The notes beneath the pieces are model-generated. The model did no database searches. It was not told the DNA's origin and saw nothing but the letters and a program-made list of their open reading frames with translations. DNA of 5,546 nucleotides. Origin: Sulfurimonas sp. (GTDB lineage: Bacteria > Campylobacterota > Campylobacteria > Campylobacterales > Sulfurimonadaceae). Where the stretch lies: contig JAGGWO010000214.1 of the NCBI GenBank assembly GCA_021157485.1, positions 1 to 5,546 of the forward strand. Direction: 5' to 3'. Below, in pieces: positions 1 to 5,546 of this stretch (within the stretch, counting starts at the first letter, position 1; every line of letters begins with the position of its first letter). The position numbers and the translations under genes were made by a program.

Positions 1-1
1 A

Positions 2-1633
2 ATGGAAATTTCGACAGTTAAAAAGATGGAAAAAGAGGCTCTTAAAGAGAGTAGAATAGATTTTGTGAGACTTGGAATGGCACTGTTTTTTATGGTGGCA
101 GTTTTAAGCTACAGTTTTTTAAGTACAGGTGGAATTCCAAATAATATGTTCTTGGCAATTGCTGCACTCTTTGGTGCATATATGGCCATGAATATCGGTG
201 CGAATGACGTTGCGAATAATGTAGGACCAGCTGTCGGTTCTAAAGCTCTTACAATGGGTGGAGCTATTGTTATTGCCGCAGTATTTGAAGCAGGTGGTGC
301 TTTAATAGCCGGTGGTGATGTTGTTAAAACAATCAAAAAAGGTATTATTGATATTTCTGCGTTTGGTTCAAATACTGACTCATTTATATGGGCAATGATG
401 GCGGCTCTTTTAGCTGCTGCTGTTTGGTTGAACTTTGCAACTATGGCAAAAGCACCGGTATCGACTACTCACTCAATAGTTGGTGGTGTAATGGGTGCCG
501 GTATCGCTGCTGCAGGATTTAGCATAGTTGCGTGGGGAACTATGGCCAAGATTGCAGCTTCATGGATTATCTCTCCTATTCTAGGTGGAGTTGTCGCAGC
601 AATATTTCTATTCTCAATTAAAAAAACAATGGTTTACAAAGAGGATAAGATTAAAGCCGCCACAAAGTGGGTGCCGGTTTTTGTTGCAATAATGTCTTGG
701 GCCTTTGTGACTTACCTGACTCTCAAAGGTTTAAAAAAGATTTGGCCTAATATTGTAGAGATTTTAGTTTTCTTACCAGATGCTAAAAAACCATCATTCT
801 TGGTTGCTGCAATATTTGGTCTTATAGTTGCAGGAATTGTTTACATGATTGTTAAGAAGACAGTTGCTAAAAAAGCAAGTACGATAGAGAACAGTCGTTC
901 TGGAGTCAATGCACTTTTTACAGTTCCTCTTATTTTCGCAGCTGCACTGCTTAGTTTTGCTCACGGTGCAAATGATGTTGCAAATGCTATTGGGCCATTA
1001 GCTGCGATTAATGATGCAGTTATGACTGGCGGTATCTCATCAAAAGCAGAAATTCCGCTTTGGGTTATGGCAGTTGGAGCGTTAGGTATTGCTATTGGAC
1101 TTGGACTATATGGACCAAAACTTATTAAAACAGTAGGTTCTGAGATAACAGAACTTGACCAGATGAGAGCGTTTAGTGTTGCAATGGCTGCGTCTATTAC
1201 AGTAATTATCGCCTCACAGCTTGGACTTCCTGTATCTTCTACTCATATTGCGGTTGGTGGTATCTTTGGTGTTGGTTTTTTAAGAGAATATCTTGAAGAT
1301 AGCGATGCTAAAGATAATATTGCTACAGAAAAAGAAGCAATTGTTGATGAGAAAAAGCTACTAAAAGCATTTCAAGGTGAACTTAAAACTTTAGAAGCAA
1401 AAAAAGATAAACAGCAATCCGATTATGAAAGGGTTGTTGCGCTTTATAAAATGATTGATAAAGAAGAGACCAAGATTAAAGAAGCAAAGAAACATCTTAA
1501 AAGTGCTAAAAAAGTACAATATGTAAAAAGAGATGCTGTTAAAAAAATAATAGCTGCTTGGGTTATAACTGTACCAGCAGCTGCTCTTCTTTCAGCACTG
1601 ATTTATTTTATGATTAGAGGGATTGTCCTTTAA
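2..1633 (+). CDS. PiT-family inorganic phosphate transporter
   Basis: This is an inner-membrane carrier of the PiT (PHO4) family, which takes up inorganic phosphate, usually as a metal-phosphate complex with H+ or as Na+ symport. The family's internal duplication is plain: GANDVANNVGPAVGSKA at residues 66-82 repeats as GANDVANAIGPLAA at 322-335, and PVSTTHSIVGGVMG at 152-165 repeats as PVSSTHIAVGGIFG at 410-423. GGDVVKTIKKGIID (104-117) is another family signature. About ten to twelve hydrophobic segments are visible, the first around 23-42. A charged, lysine- and glutamate-rich insert with coiled-coil character spans about 430-512, before one last helix (515-538). At 543 residues it is complete at the C-terminus. 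The ATG lies at base 2, so its ribosome site cannot be seen; an upstream start or Met9 cannot be excluded. It heads a probable phosphate/polyphosphate operon. The family call is very secure; the coupling ion is not readable from sequence. Confidence 0.95.
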   Translation: MEISTVKKMEKEALKESRIDFVRLGMALFFMVAVLSYSFLSTGGIPNNMFLAIAALFGAYMAMNIGANDVANNVGPAVGSKALTMGGAIVIAAVFEAGGALIAGGDVVKTIKKGIIDISAFGSNTDSFIWAMMAALLAAAVWLNFATMAKAPVSTTHSIVGGVMGAGIAAAGFSIVAWGTMAKIAASWIISPILGGVVAAIFLFSIKKTMVYKEDKIKAATKWVPVFVAIMSWAFVTYLTLKGLKKIWPNIVEILVFLPDAKKPSFLVAAIFGLIVAGIVYMIVKKTVAKKASTIENSRSGVNALFTVPLIFAAALLSFAHGANDVANAIGPLAAINDAVMTGGISSKAEIPLWVMAVGALGIAIGLGLYGPKLIKTVGSEITELDQMRAFSVAMAASITVIIASQLGLPVSSTHIAVGGIFGVGFLREYLEDSDAKDNIATEKEAIVDEKKLLKAFQGELKTLEAKKDKQQSDYERVVALYKMIDKEETKIKEAKKHLKSAKKVQYVKRDAVKKIIAAWVITVPAAALLSALIYFMIRGIVL

Positions 1634-1635
1634 TG
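1616..1635 (+). promoter_or_regulatory. Stop-start overlap with internal ribosome site (translational coupling)
   Basis: The stop codon of the PiT gene and the start of the next gene share one base (TAATG, 1631-1635). A Shine-Dalgarno-like AGAGGGA lies at 1616-1622 inside the end of the PiT gene, with 10 bases between it and the ATG. That is longer than the 6-base spacing of the next three genes. The arrangement suggests that ribosomes ending the first gene re-initiate on the second, so the two transporters would be made in linked amounts. The overlap is seen directly; the coupling is inferred. Confidence 0.7.
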
Positions 1636-3447
1636 TTAAGAAGAATATTTTTACCTGCTATATTGATTATATTAGGATACGGTTTTTGGATTAGTCCTGA
1701 TTTTAAAGAGATTGCAGCTGGTGTTGCTATCTTTTTATTTGGAATGATAACGCTAGAAGAGGGTTTTAAAGCATTTTCTGGTGGTACTTTAGAGAAAATT
1801 TTAAAAAAATCTACAGATAAACTCTATAAAAGTATAGGTTTTGGATTTATTGCTACTGCCATCATGCAGTCAAGCTCTTTAGTCTCTGTTTTAACTATAT
1901 CATTTATTGGAGCAGGGCTTATAGGCCTTACTCAAGGAATTGGTATCATTCTTGGGGCTAATATTGGTACTACGACCGGTGCTTGGTTAATGGCAGGATT
2001 TGGTTTGAAAGTAAAAATTTCAGCTTATGCTATGCCTATGCTTGCATTTGGTGTGATACTAATTTTTCAAAAAGCAAAATCAATAAAAGGCATAGGATAT
2101 ATTCTTGCTGGTTTAGGATTTCTATTTCTAGGAATCCATTATATGAAAGATGGATTTGAAGCTTTTAAAGAGACTATTGATTTAGCAAGTTTTGCAGTAG
2201 ATGGTTTTAAAGGTTTACTTATTTTTATAGGAATAGGTATCTTAGCAACTGTTGTTATGCAGTCTTCACATGCAACAATTGTTCTGATTTTGGCTGCTCT
2301 GTCCGTAGGACAAATCACTTATGATAACGCTCTTGCTTTGACAATAGGTGCAAATATAGGTACAACAATAACAGCCGTGCTTGGATCACTGAGCTCAAAT
2401 ATAGATGGTAAAAGATTGGCGGGTGCCCATTTGATTTTTAATGTTGTAACTGCACTAGTTGCGATTGTTCTGATGAATCAAATAATTTCTGTAGTTGATG
2501 TAATCAGTGATTTTATTGGGATAGCAAATGATAATCATACACTGAAACTTGCAGTTTTTGACTCCTTGTTTAAAGTGATGGGTGTAATAATGTTTATACC
2601 GTTTGTAGATAAACTTGTTAAGTTTCTTGAATCTAACCTCAAAGGTAAAGATAAACAAGAAGTTGAGAGTTATGAGAGTGTACAATATCTGAATGACTCA
2701 GTTTTAGAATTACCAGCAACTGCTATGGCTGCAATAGTTAGAGAAACAAAACATCTATATATAAACGCTTTTGAGATTATTGCTCATGGTTTGAATCTAA
2801 AGAGAACAAATATATTATCAGAAATGGAACTAGAAGATGTAATAAAAGAGGGCTATAGTAAAAATATTGTTGATATTGATGATTTTTATGAGCACCGTAT
2901 CAAAGGTGTTTATGGAGAGATAATAGATTTCGCCACTCAAGCCCAATCTAAAATGTCACCAGAAGATATAGAGGATTTATATGCACTTAAAATTGCTTCA
3001 AGAGATATAGTAGATGCAGTAAAAGACACTAAACATCTACAAAAGAATTTAGTAAAGTATAAAAATAATTTAAACAATCATATTCAAGAGCAATACGATG
3101 GTATTAGAATTGGTTTAGCTGAATTGTTGAGAGGTATAGATGTAGTTTCTAAAATGAGCGAAGAAGATGAAGTTATTGTACTATTATCAAAAATGAAAGT
3201 AAATATGCAAAGATATGACATCTTGGCAAATGGTACACTTGATAACTTAATAAGAAATAATTTAATCACAAATGAGATGGCAACTTCACTCATGAATGAC
3301 AGTGCTTATGCATATGAGATAAGCAAACATTTTATTGCAATGGCAGAAATTATATTTATAGATGTATCAAGTGATATAAAAAACCTCGGTGAAGATATGT
3401 TAATCAGCGATGAAGAGGTTGACAAAATTTTAGAAAAAGGAGATTAG
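1633..3447 (+). CDS. Na+/phosphate cotransporter with C-terminal PhoU-like domain (NptA/YjbB type)
   Basis: This is a membrane phosphate carrier of the Na/Pi-cotransporter family (PF02690), unrelated to the PiT protein encoded just upstream. Two inverted-repeat halves are visible. The first has the QSSS motif (79-82) followed by GANIGTT (108-114); the second has QSSH (210-213) followed by GANIGTT (239-245) and the conserved LAGAHLIFN stretch (262-270). Hydrophobic helices fill about residues 5-330. From about 355 to 590 the protein is soluble, helical and charged, matching the PhoU-like tail found in bacterial members. At 604 residues it has the usual length for the tailed form. Related proteins carry out Na+-coupled uptake, but E. 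coli YjbB has been linked to phosphate export, so the direction here is open. It overlaps the preceding gene by one base and ends one base before the next. No truncation or frameshift is seen. Confidence 0.92.
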   Translation: MLRRIFLPAILIILGYGFWISPDFKEIAAGVAIFLFGMITLEEGFKAFSGGTLEKILKKSTDKLYKSIGFGFIATAIMQSSSLVSVLTISFIGAGLIGLTQGIGIILGANIGTTTGAWLMAGFGLKVKISAYAMPMLAFGVILIFQKAKSIKGIGYILAGLGFLFLGIHYMKDGFEAFKETIDLASFAVDGFKGLLIFIGIGILATVVMQSSHATIVLILAALSVGQITYDNALALTIGANIGTTITAVLGSLSSNIDGKRLAGAHLIFNVVTALVAIVLMNQIISVVDVISDFIGIANDNHTLKLAVFDSLFKVMGVIMFIPFVDKLVKFLESNLKGKDKQEVESYESVQYLNDSVLELPATAMAAIVRETKHLYINAFEIIAHGLNLKRTNILSEMELEDVIKEGYSKNIVDIDDFYEHRIKGVYGEIIDFATQAQSKMSPEDIEDLYALKIASRDIVDAVKDTKHLQKNLVKYKNNLNNHIQEQYDGIRIGLAELLRGIDVVSKMSEEDEVIVLLSKMKVNMQRYDILANGTLDNLIRNNLITNEMATSLMNDSAYAYEISKHFIAMAEIIFIDVSSDIKNLGEDMLISDEEVDKILEKGD

Positions 3448-3451
3448 TATG
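3437..3451 (+). promoter_or_regulatory. Strong Shine-Dalgarno site for the small lysine-rich gene
   Basis: AAGGAG at 3437-3442 is the best ribosome site in the window and sits 6 bases before the ATG at 3449. It lies entirely inside the last codons of the transporter gene, whose TAG stop ends at 3447. This supports the small reading frame as a translated gene rather than a chance ORF. The two kinase genes carry the weaker AAAGGA at 3693-3698 and 4611-4616, each also 6 bases before its start. Confidence 0.8.
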
Positions 3452-3694
3452 GGTGTTAAAAAATTTATAGAATTAGTGACAGAGACTTTAGGTTTGGATG
3501 AGATGAAAAAATCAAGTAAAAAGAAGTCTGTTAAAAATTTATTAAAGAAATTAAATTCTAAAAAAGATGCTATTAGTAAGAGACTAAAAGCGAAGTTAAG
3601 CAAAAAAAAGACAAAAGAGCTCAATGAAGAGATGGAAATTATTCAGTTTCAGATAAAAAAGGGCGAAGTAATATTAAAAAAGTTAAATTCATAA
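3449..3694 (+). CDS. Small lysine-rich helical protein of unknown function
   Basis: I do not recognise a named family for this 81-residue protein. It has 23 lysines and one arginine against ten acidic residues, a net charge near +14, and no cysteine, histidine, tryptophan or proline. A short amphipathic start (residues 4-16) is followed by a basic run rich in lysine, serine and leucine (20-56), then a mixed-charge helix (57-79). LKKLNS occurs twice, at 32-37 and at the very C-terminus (76-81). There is no signal peptide or membrane helix, so it should be cytosolic. A strong ribosome site and tight spacing (1 base after the transporter, 10 before the kinase) argue that it is real and co-expressed. 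Its charge suggests binding to a polyanion; polyphosphate fits the neighbourhood, though RNA, DNA or the PhoU-like tail are alternatives. That is inference only. The gene is likely; the function is unknown. Confidence 0.8.
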   Translation: MGVKKFIELVTETLGLDEMKKSSKKKSVKNLLKKLNSKKDAISKRLKAKLSKKKTKELNEEMEIIQFQIKKGEVILKKLNS

Positions 3695-3704
3695 AGGATA
3701 TAAA

Positions 3705-4601
3705 ATGATTGAAAATGAACAAAATGTATTTGAGATAGATGGTAAAAGTGTTTCACTTGATGAGTTGATAAATGGATATAAAAAATCTAAATCAGATAAA
3801 AAAACAAAAAATAAAGCTCAACAAAAAAGAGATAATGAGCAGAAGTTAAAACCTTATCAGGCAGAGCTTATAAAACTACAAAAATATCTCGAAGAGACAA
3901 AGAAAAAGATGATAATTCTTTTTGAAGGGCGTGATGCAGCTGGAAAAGGTGGAACAATAAGAAGAGTTACAAGATATATGGATGAAAAGCATTATCGCGT
4001 AGTAGCTCTTGGTAAACCCACAGAAGAACAGAAAACGCAGTGGTTTTATCAAAAATATATTCAACATTTTCCTCATGCAGGAGAGATAGTTCTGTTTGAT
4101 AGAAGCTGGTATAACAGAGCTATGGTTGAGTCTGTTTTTGATTTTTGTACACCCAAAGAGTATGAAGACTTTATGAATGGTGTTAAAGGTTTTGAAAATG
4201 ATCTTGCTCGTCAAGGTATCATTCTTATTAAACTTTATTATAGTGTTACAAAAGATGAACAGGCAAGAAGATTTGAGAGACGTAAAAATGATCCTCTAAG
4301 ACAGTGGAAGCTTAGTGAGATAGATATGCAGGCTCAAGAGAGATGGGATGATTTTACAACAACAAAATACAATATGATAAAGCAGACACACTCACATAAT
4401 GCACCTTGGACGATAGTAAGATCAAAAGATAAACAAAAAGCTAGACTTGAATCTTTAAAAGTTATTCTTAATGCTGTTGACTATGAAGGTAGAGATGATA
4501 ATTTAAATTATGCACTTGATCCTGAGATAGTAATTTCTGGAGCGAGAGAGATAGAGATAATGGATTCTCAAATAACAAGTACGGGTAAGTTTATAGGTTA
4601 A
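3705..4601 (+). CDS. ppk2: Polyphosphate kinase 2 family protein, first copy
   Basis: This is a cytosolic PPK2-family enzyme, transferring phosphate between polyphosphate and nucleotides. The P-loop fold is complete: Walker A GRDAAGKGG at 75-83, Walker B FDRSWYNR at 131-138, and a lid region with DEQARRF (184-190), DPLRQWKLS (196-204) and APWTIV (233-238). The length of 298 residues and the single kinase domain match class I, whose members mostly act on nucleoside diphosphates (ADP/GDP to ATP/GTP, or the reverse). Before the core it has about 65 residues: an acidic start with FEIDGKSVSLDELINGY (9-25), then a lysine-rich linker (26-49). It differs from the usual class I sequence at several places, for example QWFYQKY (112-118), ESVFDFC (142-148) and ARLESLKV (246-253). 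The start has AAAGGA 6 bases upstream. It lies 10 bases after the small basic gene and 21 before its paralog. The family is secure; class and preferred direction are inferred. Confidence 0.95.
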   Translation: MIENEQNVFEIDGKSVSLDELINGYKKSKSDKKTKNKAQQKRDNEQKLKPYQAELIKLQKYLEETKKKMIILFEGRDAAGKGGTIRRVTRYMDEKHYRVVALGKPTEEQKTQWFYQKYIQHFPHAGEIVLFDRSWYNRAMVESVFDFCTPKEYEDFMNGVKGFENDLARQGIILIKLYYSVTKDEQARRFERRKNDPLRQWKLSEIDMQAQERWDDFTTTKYNMIKQTHSHNAPWTIVRSKDKQKARLESLKVILNAVDYEGRDDNLNYALDPEIVISGAREIEIMDSQITSTGKFIG

Positions 4602-4622
4602 TAAATTAAAAAAGGAAATAAG

Positions 4623-5465
4623 ATGGCAAATAATAAAAAGATAGAAAAAGTAAAAAATAGAGATGATAAAGTTCAGGTTTGGGTTAAAAAAGAGACATTA
4701 GCATATGAGAAAGAGTTGGCAAGACTACAAGTTGAGCTCCTAAAATTTCAAAACCATGTAAAAGATAAGGGTCTTAAAATTTTAATGATTTTTGAGGGTC
4801 GTGACGCAGCAGGTAAGGGTGGTACGATTAAAAGAATTACAGAACATCTTAACCCAAGGGGTGCAAGAGTTGTAGCTTTGGAAAAGCCAAATGATAAAGA
4901 GACGACTCAATGGTATTTTCAAAGATATGTGAAGCATTTGCCAAGTGCCGGTGAGATAGTACTATTTGATAGAAGTTGGTATAACAGATCAATGGTTGAG
5001 CCTGTTATGGGATTTTGTTCTGAAAGACAACATCATAAATTTTTAAAAGATGCACCTGAGTTTGAAGAGATGATAGTAGATGAAGGAATAGTGATATTTA
5101 AATTTTATTTTTCTGTATCCAAAGATGAGCAGGCGAGAAGATTTAAAGCACGTGAGACAGACCCTCTTAAACAGTATAAACTCTCTCCTGTTGATAAAGA
5201 GTCACAAAAACTATGGAATGAGTACTCACTGGCAAAATTTATGATGTTAAGTGCAACTCATACAGAAGCTGCTCCTTGGACGATTGTTAAGAGTGATAAT
5301 AAGAAAAGAGCCAGAACAAATTGTATAAAACATATTTTAAATTTTGTAGATTATCCGGATAAGATTAGTAAAAAAGATATAAAAGTAGATAGCGATATTA
5401 TTGTTTATGGACGGGATGAAGCTATATCTATGGAGAAACAGTTTAAATTCTCACTTAAGAAATAA
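4623..5465 (+). CDS. ppk2: Polyphosphate kinase 2 family protein, second copy
   Basis: This is a second PPK2 enzyme of 280 residues, the last gene of the run. Walker A GRDAAGKGG is at 59-67, Walker B FDRSWYNR at 115-122, and the lid region has DEQARRF (168-174), DPLKQYKLS (180-188) and APWTIV (217-222). From just before the P-loop to VDY (242-244) it aligns with the first copy without gaps at a constant offset of 16 residues, about half identical by eye, so the two are paralogs of the same class. It is closer to what I recall of typical class I members: QWYFQRY (96-102), EPVMGFC (124-130) and SDNKKRAR followed by NCIKH (224-237). The N-terminal part is shorter than in the first copy and lacks its acidic start. 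AAAGGA at 4611-4616 gives a good start. Both copies keep the visible nucleotide- and metal-binding motifs, so neither looks decayed. Whether they differ in nucleotide choice or direction cannot be read here. Confidence 0.95.
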   Translation: MANNKKIEKVKNRDDKVQVWVKKETLAYEKELARLQVELLKFQNHVKDKGLKILMIFEGRDAAGKGGTIKRITEHLNPRGARVVALEKPNDKETTQWYFQRYVKHLPSAGEIVLFDRSWYNRSMVEPVMGFCSERQHHKFLKDAPEFEEMIVDEGIVIFKFYFSVSKDEQARRFKARETDPLKQYKLSPVDKESQKLWNEYSLAKFMMLSATHTEAAPWTIVKSDNKKRARTNCIKHILNFVDYPDKISKKDIKVDSDIIVYGRDEAISMEKQFKFSLKK

Positions 5466-5479
5466 CTACTGCATGTAAA

Positions 5480-5523
5480 TTGGTTTATGTTTTGATTACT
5501 CTTTGTAATCATTACGTAACCAA
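5480..5523 (+). terminator. Long imperfect stem-loop after the operon, probable terminator or 3' protective hairpin
   Basis: Fourteen bases after the last stop codon the sequence folds back on itself. The top stem is perfect: TGATTAC (5493-5499) pairs with GTAATCA (5505-5511) around the loop TCTTT. Below a two-by-two T/T internal loop, ATGT (5487-5490) pairs with ACGT (5514-5517) with one G-T wobble. After one bulged T, TTGGTT (5480-5485) pairs with AACCAA (5518-5523). That is 17 pairs in all. The following AATATTTTAT is T-rich but not a clean T-run, so a textbook intrinsic terminator is not certain. The rest of the tail (5466-5479 and 5524-5546) holds no supportable gene. Confidence 0.5.
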
Positions 5524-5546
5524 AATATTTTATACTTTCACCATCA

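Noticed and set aside
109..336. Minus-strand open frame of 75 residues inside the PiT gene
   Set aside because: It is opposite the conserved GANDVANN repeat region and is explained as a shadow of that coding sequence.
3430..3624. Minus-strand open frame of 64 residues opposite the small basic gene
   Set aside because: It is a phenylalanine- and leucine-rich mirror of the lysine codons on the + strand. The + frame has a strong ribosome site and operon spacing; the minus frame has no supporting signal.
3876..4214. Minus-strand open frame of 112 residues inside the first PPK2 gene
   Set aside because: It lies fully opposite the conserved kinase core, whose Walker motifs prove the + frame. The minus translation shows no recognisable domain.
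3705..5465. The two kinase genes read as a split two-domain PPK2 (class II-like fusion broken in two)
   Set aside because: Each gene has its own ribosome site, start, full Walker A and B motifs and normal single-domain length. Two-domain fusions usually have one domain with a degenerate P-loop, which is not the case in either copy.
5530..5546. Possible end of a converging minus-strand gene (…MVKV then TAA, stop at 5530-5532)
   Set aside because: Only four codons are visible before the window ends and the minus strand has other stops nearby, so the frame cannot be chosen. It would fit the stem-loop as a bidirectional terminator, but it cannot be supported here.
1..5546. Mobile element, CRISPR array, tRNA or phage defence genes
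   Set aside because: No transposase, terminal inverted repeats, regularly spaced repeats, tRNA-like cloverleaf or defence-type domain was seen. Nearly all of the window is covered by phosphate-related coding sequence.

Overview
The window is a compact single-strand block of five head-to-tail genes, all on the + strand. All are devoted to inorganic phosphate and polyphosphate: a PiT-family phosphate transporter, a Na+/Pi-cotransporter (NptA/YjbB type) with a PhoU-like tail, a small lysine-rich protein I do not recognise, and two tandem PPK2-family polyphosphate kinases. The DNA is AT-rich, uses mostly AGA for arginine, and has almost no intergenic space. Junctions are a 1-base overlap, then gaps of 1, 10 and 21 bases, so one polycistronic mRNA is very likely. 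The promoter must lie upstream of the window, because the first ATG is at base 2.

The base composition, codon style and protein flavour suggest a Campylobacterota (epsilonproteobacterial) genome, perhaps a Sulfurimonas-like marine or sediment chemolithotroph. This is an inference from general likeness, not from a marker gene.

Layout: 2-1633 PiT permease with both halves of the internal duplication and a charged cytosolic insert before the last helix. 1633-3447 Na/Pi cotransporter plus PhoU-like domain, overlapping the stop of the first gene. 3449-3694 an 81-residue, strongly basic, probably helical protein. 3705-4601 and 4623-5465 two PPK2 paralogs with complete Walker A and Walker B motifs. 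From 5466 to the end there is no supportable gene, only a long imperfect stem-loop (5480-5523) that probably terminates or protects the operon's 3' end.

How they may work together (inference): the PiT protein brings phosphate in. The PhoU-tailed carrier either adds a second Na+-driven route or, as reported for E. coli YjbB, lets excess phosphate out. The PPK2 enzymes exchange phosphate between nucleotides and polyphosphate. The small basic protein, fixed between the transporters and the kinases, could bind polyphosphate or one of its neighbours. No PPK1, exopolyphosphatase, Pst system or PhoB/PhoR regulator is visible. The individual enzyme families are known. The least explained parts are the small basic protein, the reason for two adjacent PPK2 genes, and the 3' stem-loop.
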